NCBI GenBank assembly: GCA_002384855.1
Contig: DGBP01000064.1
Span: forward strand, 1 to 64,000
DNA: 64,000 nucleotides
Reading direction: 5' to 3'
From: Nocardioidaceae bacterium UBA4001
GTDB taxonomy: Bacteria > Actinomycetota > Actinomycetes > Propionibacteriales > Nocardioidaceae
Position numbers and translations under genes: made by a program. Each line of letters opens with the position of its first letter. The first letter of the stretch is position 1. The notes below the pieces were generated by a model. It worked only from the letters and a program-made list of their open reading frames with translations. It did not search any database and was not told the DNA's origin. Of this stretch, positions 51,407 to 61,073 are shown piece by piece.

Positions 51407-53269
51407 TCAGCCGCGGTCGGGACGGGTCGTCGTGCCTCCGTCGCCGTGGGCGGCTGTCCCCGCGTCGACCAGCTCCGGGTTCGGCTTGCCCGGCCCGGAC
51501 CGGGACATCCGCACTGCGATGTAGGCCAGCGTCGCCAGGACGAGGACCAGGAGCACGGTGCCGATGTTGAGGCCGAGCCCGAAGATCCAGACGTACAGCA
51601 GCGCACCGGCGGTGAGCGTGTAGTACGTCATCGGGATGATCGTCTTGCGGATGACGTCGCCCTCGCGACCCAGCAGACCGACCGTCGCCGCGGCCGCGAC
51701 CACGTTGTGGACGGTGATCATGTTGCCCGCGGCCCCACCGACGGCCTGCGTCGCCACGATCTTCTCCGGGTTGACGCCGATCTGCTCGGCGGTGGAGAAC
51801 TGGAAGAGGCTGAACGTCAGGTTCGAGACGGTGTTCGAGCCGGCGATGAACGCCCCCAGGGCACCGATCCACGGCGTCAGGATCGGCCAGTTGGTGCCGG
51901 CCAGCTCGGCTGCCCCCTCGGCGAGGGTCAGCGGCATGCTGGCCAGGTCGCTCCCGCTGAAGTCCGTGCCCGAGTTGATGAATACCCGGACCAGAGGCAC
52001 GGCGAACAGCAGCGCCGCCGCGGCGCCGCCGATCTGCTTGCCGGCCACCTTCCAGGTCTCCTTGATCTCCGGGCCCCGCATCTTGTGCAGGCCGTAGGTG
52101 ATCAGGCAGGTGAGGATGAAGATGGTGCCGGGCAGGAACAGGTACTGCACCGCCTGGCTGATCCCGGTGCCGAAGATGTCCTCGACCAGGAGCACCCACT
52201 CCGACTCGAGCTTCGTGCGCACCTCGGGGATCGCCCGGGTGAGGACCAGGAGCGCCGCCACGATGACGTACGGCGTCCACGCCCGCACGATCGACATGCT
52301 GCGGGTGATGTGCGCCGCCTCCTCGCTCGGGTCCACGGTGCCCATCCAGCGCGGGCTCCAGCGCTCGCGCGGCGGGAAGTCCCAGACCTTCTTGGGCAGC
52401 AGGAAGCCCTTCGACGAGGTGAACATCACGATGCCCAGACCGATGAGGCCGCCGAGCAGGGAGGGGAACTCCGGGCCGAGCAGCCACGCGACGAGCATGT
52501 AGGGGACGGTCATCGCGAACGCCGCGTAGAGCGCGAACGGCCAGATCGCCAGGCCGTCGGCGAACCGGCGGCGCTCGCCGAAGAAGCCGGTGAGCAGCAC
52601 GACCACGAAGACCGGGACCAGGGTGCCGACGACGGCGTGCAGCGCAGCGACGTGGATGGCGGTGTGGGCGATGTACTCCGCCTTGTCGAGGCCGAGCTCG
52701 TTCGCCCGGGCCGCGACCTCGGGCGCGAGGTTTCCGTCGGTGCCGGAGAGGCCGTTTCCGAGGCCGATGATCATCGGCGTGCCGACGGCCCCGAAGCTCA
52801 CCGGCGTGGACTGGATGATCAGACCGACCATCACGGCGGCCATCGCCGGGAACCCGAGCGCGAGCAGCAGGGGCGCGACCACGGCGGCCGGGGCACCGAA
52901 GCCTGCGGCACCCTCGATGAAGGACCCGAAGAGCCAGCCGATGATGATCGCCTGGACCCGGCGGTCCGGGCTGATGCCGGTGAACCCGGCCCGGATCGTC
53001 GACATGGCACCGCTCTTGGTGAGGGTCTCCAGGAGGAGGAGCGCCCCGAACACGATGTAGAGCAGGGTCAGGGCCACGATGATCCCCTGGACCGTCGAGG
53101 CCGCGATCGCCGACCACTCCACCTGCCAGACGAGGGCGGCGATGACGACGACGGCGACGTAGCCCACGGGCATCGCGGTCTTCGCGGGCCACCGGAACAC
53201 CACCAGGAGGACACCGATGATGAGCAGTGGTGCGAGCGCGAGGAGACTGAGCACCGCTAGGTTGTCCAA
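51407..53269 (-). CDS. lctP: L-lactate/glycolate permease
   Basis: 620-residue LctP/GlcA-type proton symporter with about 13 helices. Conserved stretches are TVQGIIVALTLLYIVFGALL, GSFIEGAAGFGAPAAVVAPL, VSFGAVGTPMIIGLG, GAFIAGSNTVSNLTFSLFQ and QAVGGAAGNMITVHNVVAA. Lactate and glycolate both use this family. The start is TTG at 53269 behind GGAAGAG; it follows glcF by 76 bases, a gap that may hold a minor promoter. Confidence 0.95.
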   Translation of the reverse strand: MDNLAVLSLLALAPLLIIGVLLVVFRWPAKTAMPVGYVAVVVIAALVWQVEWSAIAASTVQGIIVALTLLYIVFGALLLLETLTKSGAMSTIRAGFTGISPDRRVQAIIIGWLFGSFIEGAAGFGAPAAVVAPLLLALGFPAMAAVMVGLIIQSTPVSFGAVGTPMIIGLGNGLSGTDGNLAPEVAARANELGLDKAEYIAHTAIHVAALHAVVGTLVPVFVVVLLTGFFGERRRFADGLAIWPFALYAAFAMTVPYMLVAWLLGPEFPSLLGGLIGLGIVMFTSSKGFLLPKKVWDFPPRERWSPRWMGTVDPSEEAAHITRSMSIVRAWTPYVIVAALLVLTRAIPEVRTKLESEWVLLVEDIFGTGISQAVQYLFLPGTIFILTCLITYGLHKMRGPEIKETWKVAGKQIGGAAAALLFAVPLVRVFINSGTDFSGSDLASMPLTLAEGAAELAGTNWPILTPWIGALGAFIAGSNTVSNLTFSLFQFSTAEQIGVNPEKIVATQAVGGAAGNMITVHNVVAAAATVGLLGREGDVIRKTIIPMTYYTLTAGALLYVWIFGLGLNIGTVLLVLVLATLAYIAVRMSRSGPGKPNPELVDAGTAAHGDGGTTTRPDRG

Positions 53270-53345
53270 CTTCTCTTCCCTTCTAGGGTTTGTGCTGCGG
53301 CGGGGGTGCGACGGCGAGATCTGCGGGTGGCACTGTGGCCGGAGG

Positions 53346-54725
53346 TCACGGGGCCGGGGCGCCCGCGCCGAGGGACTGTGGTGACTCCCCTCGGATCGAG
53401 GCGTCGAGCACCTCGATGGTGTGCGCCATGCCCATCGGGTGCCCGGACCGCTCGATCGCCGCGGCGACCTGCATGAGGCAGCCGGGGTTGGCGGTGACGA
53501 GCAGCTCGGCGCCGGTGGACACGATGTTGGCGGCCTTGCGGTCCCCGAGCTCCTTCGCGGGCTCGGGGTTGAGGATGTTGTAGATGCCGGCCGAGCCGCA
53601 GCAGATCTCCGCCTCCGGGATCTCCCGCAGCTCCAGCCCGGGGACCCCGCGCAGCAGCGCGCGGGGCTCGCTGCGGATCCCCTGGGCGTGGGCGAGGTGG
53701 CAGGCGTCGTGGTAGGCGACGGTCATCGGCAGTGGGTGCCGCTCGGCGACCGGCCCGAGCTCGACGAGGATCTCCGAGACGTCGCGCACCTTCTCCGCGA
53801 AGTCCTTGGCCCGGTCGGCGTAGGTCGGGTCGTCGGCGAGGAGGTCGGCGTACTCCTTCATCGTGGAGCCGCAGCCGGCGGCGTTGACCACGACCAGGTC
53901 GACGCCGGCGGCCTCGAAGGTGTCGACGATCGAGCGGGCGAACCGCTGCGCCTCCTCCTCACGCCCGTTGTGGACGGAGAGAGCGCCGCAGCACCCCTGC
54001 GAGCGGGGTACGACGACGTCGCAGCCCTCGGCCTGGAGCACCCGGGCGGTGGCGGCGTTCACCCCGGGGAAGAACGCCCCCTGCACGCAGCCGGTGAGCA
54101 TGCCCACGACGGCGCGCCGCTGCCCCGTCGCCGGGGTGCGCTCGGGGAGGCTCACCGGCTTGTCGAGGCGGGGAGCGAGGTTCTCCATGGCGGCGAGCTG
54201 GGGCGAGATCCGCTCCAGCAGACCGGTACGGCGCAGCGCCCGGTCCAGGCCCGTGCGCTGGAGGCCGCGGAGCGGACCGCGCAGCAGCCGCAGGCGCCTC
54301 GGGTGCGGGAAGAGCGCGAAGATCAGCCCCCGCAGCGCCTTGTCCTGGCGCGTGCGCTCGTGCCGGCGCTCGACCTGGGCGCGGGTCGACTCGATGAGCT
54401 TGTCGTACTGCACGCCGGACGGGCAGGCGGTGACGCACGCCATGCAGCCCAGGCAGCGGTCCCAGTGCTGGACCATCGAGTCGCTCATCGGTTCCCCGTC
54501 GACGCCCTCCTTCATCAGGTAGATGCGGCCGCGCGGGGAGTCCATCTCCTCGCCCCAGAGGACGTAGGTGGGACACGTCGGCAGGCAGAAGCCGCAGTGG
54601 ACGCAGTCGCCGATCAGCGCCGGGTCGGGCGGGTTGTGCTCGTCGAACGCGCCGCCGGGGGCGGGCATGCCGAGGTCGACCAGCGGGGCGTCGCCGCCCT
54701 GAGGTCCGCCGGTTGTCTGCGTCAT
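53346..54725 (-). CDS. glcF: Glycolate oxidase iron-sulfur subunit
   Basis: 459 residues. Two N-terminal clusters (CVHCGFCLPTCPTYVLWGEE and CLGCMACVTACPSG) and two CCG domains (SQGCCGALSVHNGREEEA, and AEICCGSAGIYNILNPEPAK). It passes electrons from the flavin subunits to the quinone pool. Start one base after glcE. Confidence 0.93.
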   Translation of the reverse strand: MTQTTGGPQGGDAPLVDLGMPAPGGAFDEHNPPDPALIGDCVHCGFCLPTCPTYVLWGEEMDSPRGRIYLMKEGVDGEPMSDSMVQHWDRCLGCMACVTACPSGVQYDKLIESTRAQVERRHERTRQDKALRGLIFALFPHPRRLRLLRGPLRGLQRTGLDRALRRTGLLERISPQLAAMENLAPRLDKPVSLPERTPATGQRRAVVGMLTGCVQGAFFPGVNAATARVLQAEGCDVVVPRSQGCCGALSVHNGREEEAQRFARSIVDTFEAAGVDLVVVNAAGCGSTMKEYADLLADDPTYADRAKDFAEKVRDVSEILVELGPVAERHPLPMTVAYHDACHLAHAQGIRSEPRALLRGVPGLELREIPEAEICCGSAGIYNILNPEPAKELGDRKAANIVSTGAELLVTANPGCLMQVAAAIERSGHPMGMAHTIEVLDASIRGESPQSLGAGAPAP

Positions 54726-54726
54726 G

Positions 54727-56004
54727 TCAGATCCCTCCCACGAAACGGCCGGGTGCGAGCCGGTTCTCCGGGTCGAACTGCCCCTTGACCCGGCGCATGA
54801 GGTCCAGGCCCGTGACCGGGCCCCAGGTGTCGACGGACTCCTTCACGGCGGCGGGCGCGTCGAGCACGACCAGGCTTCCGCCGTGGCGCCCACACGTCGC
54901 GCGGAGGCCCGCGACGGCGGCGGCGACCTCGGCCGGGTCCGACCCCGAGGGGAGGGCGGCGTACGCCACGCCCACACCGGCGGAGCCGCGCAGGTGCACG
55001 GGCAGCCCGGCGTCGGTGGCGGCGCCGACCACGTCACGAAGCCCGGACAGGGCGAAGGTCAGCTTCAGAGCGGTCGACCGGTCGTCGCCGCCGGTGTCCG
55101 GCTGCCACGGGTAGGAGCCGAACCCGTCCGGCGCCTCGTCCTGCGCGGTCGCGCTCGGGCCGAGCAGCGCGAGCGTGGTGCGCGTGCGACCCTCGACGCC
55201 CGCCGGGACGCCCTCCAGGAGGACCGTCAGCGTGCCCCGGCCGCCGGCCCAGTCCACCTCCACCGCGGAGGGGACCACCTGCGAGTGGACCATCGCCTGG
55301 GCGAGGTCGTGAGCGGCCTTCGCGTCAGGCACCGGCACGCTCACGAAGCGTCGTGCCGCCGGCAGCGGATGCAGCCGGAAGAGCGCCTCGGTGACCACGG
55401 CGAGGGTGCCGTAGGAGCCGATCACGAGCTTCCCGAGGTCGTAGCCGGCCACGTTCTTGACGACCCGGCCGCCGGCCTTGGCCACGACGCCGTCGGCGCG
55501 GACCACGGTGACGCCGATGAGGAGGTCGCGGACGGTCCCGGTGGCCATCCGGCCGGGGCCGCTGGTGCCGGTGGCGAGGGTGCCTCCGATGCTCGCGCCC
55601 GGGACCGTCTCGTCCACCGCGAGGCGCTGGCCGGCTCCCGACACGGCCTCCTGCACGTCTCGGAGGCGGGTGCCGGCCTGGGTCCCCACCACGAGGTCCC
55701 CGGCGGCGTGGTCGAGGACCTTGTCCATCCGGCTCAGGTCCAGCACCACGTCGGCGCGGGCCGGCGGGCGGCCCCAGGACGTCTTCGTGCCGCGGCCGCG
55801 CGCGACGACCGCGAGGCCGTGCGCCGCGGTGGCCCTCATGACCTCGGCGGTCTCCTGGGTGGAGCCCGGCCGGACCACGACCTGCGCCGCGACCCCGTCG
55901 ACGTGGTCGTCGGGCCCGGCGTCCCGCACGTCGTCACAGGCCGCGACGAGCGCGTTGCGGGCGGTCTCGTCGAGTCCGTCCCGGTGCTCGGCTGGGGCGT
56001 TCAT
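54727..56004 (-). CDS. glcE: Glycolate oxidase FAD-binding subunit
   Basis: 425-residue PCMH-type FAD-binding subunit (VVARGRGTKTSWGRPPARAD, VVGTQAGTRLRDVQEAVSGA, VPGASIGGTLATGTSGPGRM). The ATG overlaps the glcD stop by one base (TGATG). The C-terminal half is less conserved, as in other GlcE. Confidence 0.92.
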   Translation of the reverse strand: MNAPAEHRDGLDETARNALVAACDDVRDAGPDDHVDGVAAQVVVRPGSTQETAEVMRATAAHGLAVVARGRGTKTSWGRPPARADVVLDLSRMDKVLDHAAGDLVVGTQAGTRLRDVQEAVSGAGQRLAVDETVPGASIGGTLATGTSGPGRMATGTVRDLLIGVTVVRADGVVAKAGGRVVKNVAGYDLGKLVIGSYGTLAVVTEALFRLHPLPAARRFVSVPVPDAKAAHDLAQAMVHSQVVPSAVEVDWAGGRGTLTVLLEGVPAGVEGRTRTTLALLGPSATAQDEAPDGFGSYPWQPDTGGDDRSTALKLTFALSGLRDVVGAATDAGLPVHLRGSAGVGVAYAALPSGSDPAEVAAAVAGLRATCGRHGGSLVVLDAPAAVKESVDTWGPVTGLDLMRRVKGQFDPENRLAPGRFVGGI

Positions 56005-57560
56005 CAGAAGACCTCCGCCAGCCCGGCCGCCTGCAGGGGGTGGACCCCCTTGCGCTTTCCCGGCACCTCACCGCACAGGCGTGGAGTGGGGAAGACCTTG
56101 CCGGGGTTGGAGATTCCGTGCGGGTCGAACGCGCACCGGACCAGCTGCATCGTGTCGAGGTCCTCGTCGTTGAACATCTTGGGCATGTACGCCGCCTTGT
56201 CGATCCCGACGCCGTGCTCCCCGGTGATGGAGCCTCCGTGGGTGATGCACAGGTCGAGGATCGCGCCGCTCACCCGCTCGGCCGCCTCGCCGGCGCCGGG
56301 GACCGACTCGTCGAAGAGCACCAGCGGGTGGAGGTTGCCGTCCCCGGCGTGGAAGACGTTCGCGACCCGGACCCCCGAGGACTCCGACAGCCGGGAGATC
56401 TCGCGCAGCACCTCGGGCAGGGCGGTCCGCGGGATCACGCCGTCCTGGACGATGTAGTCGGGACTGATCCGGCCCACCGCGGCGAAGGCGGACTTGCGGC
56501 CCTTCCAGATCAGCGCGCGCTCGGCCGGGTCGGTGGCCACCCGCAGCTCGAACGCGCCCGCCTCGCGGCACAGTCGCTCGACCTCACCGAACTCGTGCTC
56601 CACCTCGTCGGCGGACCCGTCGAGCTCGATGACCAGGACCGCGCCGGCCCCGGCCGGGTAGTTGGGGTGCACGGCCGCCTCGGCCGCCTCGATCGCCAGC
56701 GCGTCCATCATCTCGATGGCCGCCGGCACGATCCCCGCGGCGATGATCGCCGACGTTGCGGCCCCGGCCTGGTCGGTGGTCTCGAAGCCGGCCAGCGCGG
56801 TGCGGACCTCCTCGGGGAGGCGGACCAGGCGGACCGTCGCCGAGGTCACCACGCCGAGGGTCCCCTCCGAACCGACCACCGCGCCGAGCAGGTCGTAGCC
56901 GGGGGCGTCGGGGGCGAGACCGCCGAGCCGCACCACCTCCCCGTCGGGGGCGACGAGCTCGGCGCCGACGACGTGGTTAGTCGTGAAGCCGTACTTCAGG
57001 CAGTGCGCCCCACCGGAGTTCTCCGCGAGGTTGCCACCGATGGAGCAGACCTGCTGCGACGAGGGGTCGGGGGCGAAGTAGTAGCCCTGCGGCGAGGCGG
57101 CGCGGGTCACGTCGAGGTTGATCACGCCCGGCTCGACGACCGCGCGCTGGTCCTCCCGGCGCACCTCGCGGATCGTGCGCATGCGAGAGGTGACGACCAG
57201 GACGCCGTCGGCCCGGGGCAGGGCGCCTCCGGACAGGCCCGTGCCGGACCCGCGAGCCACGAACGGCACCCGGTGCTCGGCGCAGGCCCGCACGATCGCC
57301 GCGGCCTGCTCGGTCGTCTCGGGCATCACCACGAGGGCAGGGGTCACCTTGTAGTGCGCGAGCCCGTCGCACTCGTAGGTGCGCAGCCGCTGGTGGTCGG
57401 TGATCACCCCGTCCTCGGGGAGCATCCTCCGCGCGACCGCGGTGATCGCCTCGACGGCCTCCGGGCGGACCTCCGACTCACCCGTCGCGTCGGAGACCTC
57501 GGGCGCGACCCGGTCGCGGCCCTCACCCGGGGTGATGTGGGTCCCGTGCGTGCCACTCAT
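56004..57560 (-). CDS. glcD: Glycolate oxidase subunit GlcD
   Basis: 518-residue FAD-dependent oxidase. VPFVARGSGTGLSGGALPRA and CSIGGNLAENSGGAHCLKYG (FAD contacts) are present, with LVRLPEEVRTALAGFETTDQ, FHAGDGNLHPLVLFDE and GSITGEHGVGIDKA in the C-terminal catalytic part. It oxidises glycolate (or D-lactate) to glyoxylate (or pyruvate). It starts six bases after aceB without its own ribosome site. Confidence 0.94.
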   Translation of the reverse strand: MSGTHGTHITPGEGRDRVAPEVSDATGESEVRPEAVEAITAVARRMLPEDGVITDHQRLRTYECDGLAHYKVTPALVVMPETTEQAAAIVRACAEHRVPFVARGSGTGLSGGALPRADGVLVVTSRMRTIREVRREDQRAVVEPGVINLDVTRAASPQGYYFAPDPSSQQVCSIGGNLAENSGGAHCLKYGFTTNHVVGAELVAPDGEVVRLGGLAPDAPGYDLLGAVVGSEGTLGVVTSATVRLVRLPEEVRTALAGFETTDQAGAATSAIIAAGIVPAAIEMMDALAIEAAEAAVHPNYPAGAGAVLVIELDGSADEVEHEFGEVERLCREAGAFELRVATDPAERALIWKGRKSAFAAVGRISPDYIVQDGVIPRTALPEVLREISRLSESSGVRVANVFHAGDGNLHPLVLFDESVPGAGEAAERVSGAILDLCITHGGSITGEHGVGIDKAAYMPKMFNDEDLDTMQLVRCAFDPHGISNPGKVFPTPRLCGEVPGKRKGVHPLQAAGLAEVF

Positions 57561-57566
57561 GGCCGA

Positions 57567-59171
57567 TCAGGGCATCCGCTCGTAGGCCGGCAGCGTGAGG
57601 AAGTCGGGGTACTCGTCGGCGAGCGCCATCTCCGTGAAGGTCGCTCGCGCGTCGTCCCAGCGGCCCTGGGCGAATGACTCCTCGCCCACGCGCTCGCGGA
57701 TCGTGGCCATCTCGGAGTCGATGATGCTCTCGACGAGGTCCCGGGTGACCTTGTGACCGTTGCTGAGCTCGACGTCGTTGTGGAGCCACTGCCACACCTG
57801 GCTGCGCGAGATCTCCGCGGTGGCGGCGTCCTCCATCAGGTTGTTGATCCCGACCGCCCCCGACCCCCGCAGCCACGACTCGAGGTACTGGATGCCGACG
57901 CTGATGTTGCTGCGCAGCCCGTCCTCGGTCACCTCGCCGGGCGTCGAGGCCACGTCGAGCAGCTGTGCGGCGGTGACGTTCACGTCCTCGCGCAGCTTGT
58001 CGAGCTGGTTCGGCCGGTCGCCGAGCACCCCGGTGAAGACCTCCTTGCAGAGCTCGACCATGCCCGGGTGGGCCACCCAGGAGCCGTCGAAGCCGTCGTT
58101 GGCCTCACGCTGCTTGTCGTCGCGCACCTTCGCGAAGGCGGCCTCGTTGATCTCGGGGTCCTTGCTCGGGATGAACGCCGCCATGCCGCCGATGGCGTGG
58201 GCCCCGCGCTTGTGGCAGGTGCGCACCAGCAGCTCGGTGTAGGCGCGCATGAACGGCACGGTCATCGTCACCGAGTTGCGGTCGGGCAGGAGGAACTCGT
58301 CGCCGCGGGTGCGGAAGCTCTTGATCACGCTGAACATGTAGTCCCAGCGGCCGGCGTTCAGGCCCGCGGAGTGCTCGCGCAGCTCGTAGAGGATCTCCTC
58401 CATCTCGAAGGCCGCGGGGTAGGTCTCGATGAGCACGGTGGCGCGGATCGTGCCGCGCGGGATGCCGAGGAAGTCCTGGGCGAGGTTGAAGGCGTCGTTC
58501 CACAGCCGCGCCTCGAGGTGGGACTCCATCTTGGGCAGGTAGAAGTAGGGGCCGAGGCCGTTGTCGATCTGCTTCTGCGCGCTGGTGACCATGTAGAGCG
58601 CGAAGTCGACGAGGCCGCCGGAGGGGGTCTGGCCGTCCACCGTCAGGTGCTTCTCCGGCAGGTGCCAGCCGCGGGGGCGGACCACGATCGTCGGTCGCTC
58701 GACGTCGTCGCGCAGGGCGTACTCCTTGCCCTCGGGGCTGGTGAAGGAGATGGTGCCGTCGATGGCGTCGCGGAGGTTCAGCTGCCCCTCGACCACGTTC
58801 TCCCACAGGGGGGTGTTGGCGTCCTCGTGGTCGGCGAGCCACACCTTCGCACCGGAGTTCAGCGCGTTGATCGTCATCTTCCGGTCGGTGGGGCCGGTGA
58901 TCTCCGCGCGGCGGTCGACGAGACCGGGGGCCGGGTCGGCGACCCGCCACGAGTCGTCCTCGCGGATGCTCCGGGTCTCCTCGAGGAAGTCGAGCGTGCC
59001 GCCGGCGGCGAGCTCCTCCACCCGCTGGTGCCGCTTCGCGAGCAGCTCCTGGCGGCGTCCGTCGAGCTCGCGGTGCAACAGCGCGACGAGCTCGAGCGCC
59101 TGGGGGGTGAGGATCTCGTCGTACCGATCGTTCATCGGGCCGGTGATCTCGATGCCCTCTGGTGTACCCAT
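57567..59171 (-). CDS. aceB: Malate synthase A
   Basis: 534-residue enzyme: glyoxylate + acetyl-CoA to malate + CoA. Conserved stretches are VWLADHEDANTPLWENVVEG, VDFALYMVTSAQKQIDNGLG, YFYLPKMESHLEARLWNDAF, IRATVLIETYPAAFEMEEIL (metal-binding Glu), and DGFDGSWVAHPGMVELCKEV. GGGGAGAGCGC precedes the ATG. It leads the unit aceB-glcD-glcE-glcF-lctP-iclR. No isocitrate lyase is in the window, so here it would use glyoxylate from glycolate. Confidence 0.95.
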   Translation of the reverse strand: MGTPEGIEITGPMNDRYDEILTPQALELVALLHRELDGRRQELLAKRHQRVEELAAGGTLDFLEETRSIREDDSWRVADPAPGLVDRRAEITGPTDRKMTINALNSGAKVWLADHEDANTPLWENVVEGQLNLRDAIDGTISFTSPEGKEYALRDDVERPTIVVRPRGWHLPEKHLTVDGQTPSGGLVDFALYMVTSAQKQIDNGLGPYFYLPKMESHLEARLWNDAFNLAQDFLGIPRGTIRATVLIETYPAAFEMEEILYELREHSAGLNAGRWDYMFSVIKSFRTRGDEFLLPDRNSVTMTVPFMRAYTELLVRTCHKRGAHAIGGMAAFIPSKDPEINEAAFAKVRDDKQREANDGFDGSWVAHPGMVELCKEVFTGVLGDRPNQLDKLREDVNVTAAQLLDVASTPGEVTEDGLRSNISVGIQYLESWLRGSGAVGINNLMEDAATAEISRSQVWQWLHNDVELSNGHKVTRDLVESIIDSEMATIRERVGEESFAQGRWDDARATFTEMALADEYPDFLTLPAYERMP

Positions 59172-59203
59172 GCGCTCTCCCCTTCATGACTCAGCCGGCA
59201 GGA

Positions 59204-59235
59204 CGAAACTTCCGCGATGTGGAACTGCTGTTTCG
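59204..59235. promoter_or_regulatory. Nested palindromes upstream of aceB
   Basis: CGAAAC-TTCC-N7-GGAA-N5-GTTTCG, 33 to 64 bases before the aceB start on the minus strand. TTCC-N7-GGAA is an operator-like dyad and could bind the IclR protein of the operon. Low confidence. Confidence 0.4.
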
Positions 59236-59347
59236 TTTCCGTGCACCGTAGGACCGGGCAGAGCGCACGCGCAAGGGTCGGCCGGGACTCGTTCGAGGAC
59301 TGAGACCCGGGAGGGGGCGCCGGTGCGAAGCCCGGGAGGGGGGACGC

Positions 59348-60466
59348 CTAGCCTGCCGCCTTGATGGCGTCCTCCAGCGCCGCCAGGACGAGCAGCGCGG
59401 CGTCGGGCCGGGCGTTGTGCCCCATGAGGCCGATCCGCCACACCGAGGAGGCGTACGCACCCGCGCCCGCGCCGATCTCGATGTTGTGCCGCTCGTGGAG
59501 GTAGCGGCGCACCGCCGCGGAGTCGACCCCGTCGGGGACGCGGACCGTGGTCAGCTCGGGCAGGCGGTACCCCTCCTGCGCGAAGAGCTCGAGGCCCATC
59601 TCCCGCAGGCCGCCCTGGAGCATCGTGCCGGCCTCGGCGTGCCGGGCCCAGACGTTCTCCAGACCCTCGTCGAGGATCCGGCGCAGGGCGGCGTGGAGGC
59701 TCGCGACCATGGCCACCGGAGCGGTGTGGTGGTAGGTGCGCCCGCCGGACCCATGGCTCTGGCCGCCGCCGACGTACCCACCGAGGAGGCCGAGGTCGAG
59801 GTACCAGGAGCGAGGGTTGTCCACCCGACGCTCGAACGCGCGGTCGTTGATCGTGAACGGCGCGAGGCCGGGTGCCACCCCGAGGCACTTCTGGGTGCCG
59901 GCGTACCCCACGTCGATGCCCCACTCGTCGGCACGCAGCTCGATGCCGCCGATCGAGGTGACCGCGTCGGTGATCAGCAGGGCGTCGCCCTTGACCTCGC
60001 CGAGGGCGGCGATGTCGGAGCGGACACCGGTGGAGGTCTCGGCGTGCACGGCCCCGATCACCGTCGGGTTCGGGTGCGCGTCGGCCACCCGCTGCGGGTC
60101 GACCGGAGTGCCCCACTCGTGCTCGACCGGGATCACCTCGGCGCCGCACCGCGCCGCCACGTCGCACATCCGCTGCCCGAAGAGCCCGTTGACCGCGATC
60201 ACCGCGACGTCGCCCTCGCGCACGGTGTTGACGAAGGCCGCCTCCATGCCGGCCGAGCCGGTCGCGCTGATCGGCAGGGTCCGGGTGTTCTCGGTGCCCC
60301 AGACGGTGCGCAGGTCGTCGCAGGTGGCGTCCATGATCTCGAGGAACGACGGGTCGAGGTGGCCGAGCAGCGGGAGCCCCAGCGCGGCGGTGGCCTCGGG
60401 GTAGGGGTTCTGCGGGCCGGGTCCGAAGAGCCGGCGCTCGGGGATGGCGGAGGTCGGGAAAGACAT
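59348..60466 (-). CDS. Class V aminotransferase (alanine/serine--glyoxylate type)
   Basis: 372-residue PLP enzyme of the AGXT/SPT type, converting glyoxylate to glycine using Ala or Ser. Lys193 in YAGTQKCLG binds PLP; HAETSTGVRSDI and ITDAVTSIGGIELRADEWG match the family. It is next to aceB and the glycolate oxidase genes, consistent with glyoxylate disposal. The leader is very short: TAATGT (60478-60483) lies about 11 bases from the ATG, so the mRNA may be nearly leaderless. Confidence 0.93.
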   Translation of the reverse strand: MSFPTSAIPERRLFGPGPQNPYPEATAALGLPLLGHLDPSFLEIMDATCDDLRTVWGTENTRTLPISATGSAGMEAAFVNTVREGDVAVIAVNGLFGQRMCDVAARCGAEVIPVEHEWGTPVDPQRVADAHPNPTVIGAVHAETSTGVRSDIAALGEVKGDALLITDAVTSIGGIELRADEWGIDVGYAGTQKCLGVAPGLAPFTINDRAFERRVDNPRSWYLDLGLLGGYVGGGQSHGSGGRTYHHTAPVAMVASLHAALRRILDEGLENVWARHAEAGTMLQGGLREMGLELFAQEGYRLPELTTVRVPDGVDSAAVRRYLHERHNIEIGAGAGAYASSVWRIGLMGHNARPDAALLVLAALEDAIKAAG

Positions 60467-60579
60467 GCCAGAAACTTACATTACGACACCCGATTCGGCG
60501 ATAGCGTCCGCATCAGGACCGGCCCCCCGCCGCGCTGCAGTGGTTCAGACCAGGCAGCCGCTGTGCAACCCTGGGGCCC

Positions 60580-61065
60580 ATGAACCTCCTCGACGCACCC
60601 CTCGCCCGCCTCGACGGCACCCCGGCGACGCTCCGTGAGATCACCGGCGGCAACCCCGCCCTGCTCGTCAACGTGGCGTCGCGGTGTGGGCTGACCCCGC
60701 AGTACGCCGGCCTCGAACGGCTCCACGAGGAGTACGCCGACCGCGGGTTCGCCGTCGTGGGCCTGCCGTGCAACCAGTTCCGGGGCCAGGAGCCGGGGAC
60801 CTCCGAGGAGATCGCGGAGTTCTGCTCGGCGACCTACGGCGTGACCTTCCCGATGACCGAGAAGATCGAGGTCAACGGCGACGACCGGCACCCGGTCTAC
60901 GAGGAGCTCGTGACCACCGCCGACGAGGGGGGCCGGGTCGGCGACGTCCAGTGGAACTTCGAGAAGTTCCTGGTCGACGGGTCGGGCAAGGTCGTGGCCC
61001 GGTTCAGCCCGCGGGTCGAGCCCGACGACGCACGCCTGGTCGCCGCGGTCGACGCGCTGGTCTGA
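60580..61065 (+). CDS. Glutathione peroxidase-like (thiol peroxidase)
   Basis: 161-residue thiol peroxidase of the GPx fold. The peroxidatic Cys36 (VNVASRCGLTPQ) and the LPCNQFRGQEPG and WNFEKFLVD motifs are intact; there is no selenocysteine. Actinobacteria lack glutathione, so thioredoxin or mycoredoxin is the likely reductant (inference). Convergent with the carboxypeptidase gene. Confidence 0.92.
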   Translation: MNLLDAPLARLDGTPATLREITGGNPALLVNVASRCGLTPQYAGLERLHEEYADRGFAVVGLPCNQFRGQEPGTSEEIAEFCSATYGVTFPMTEKIEVNGDDRHPVYEELVTTADEGGRVGDVQWNFEKFLVDGSGKVVARFSPRVEPDDARLVAAVDALV

Positions 61066-61073
61066 CCTGCTCC

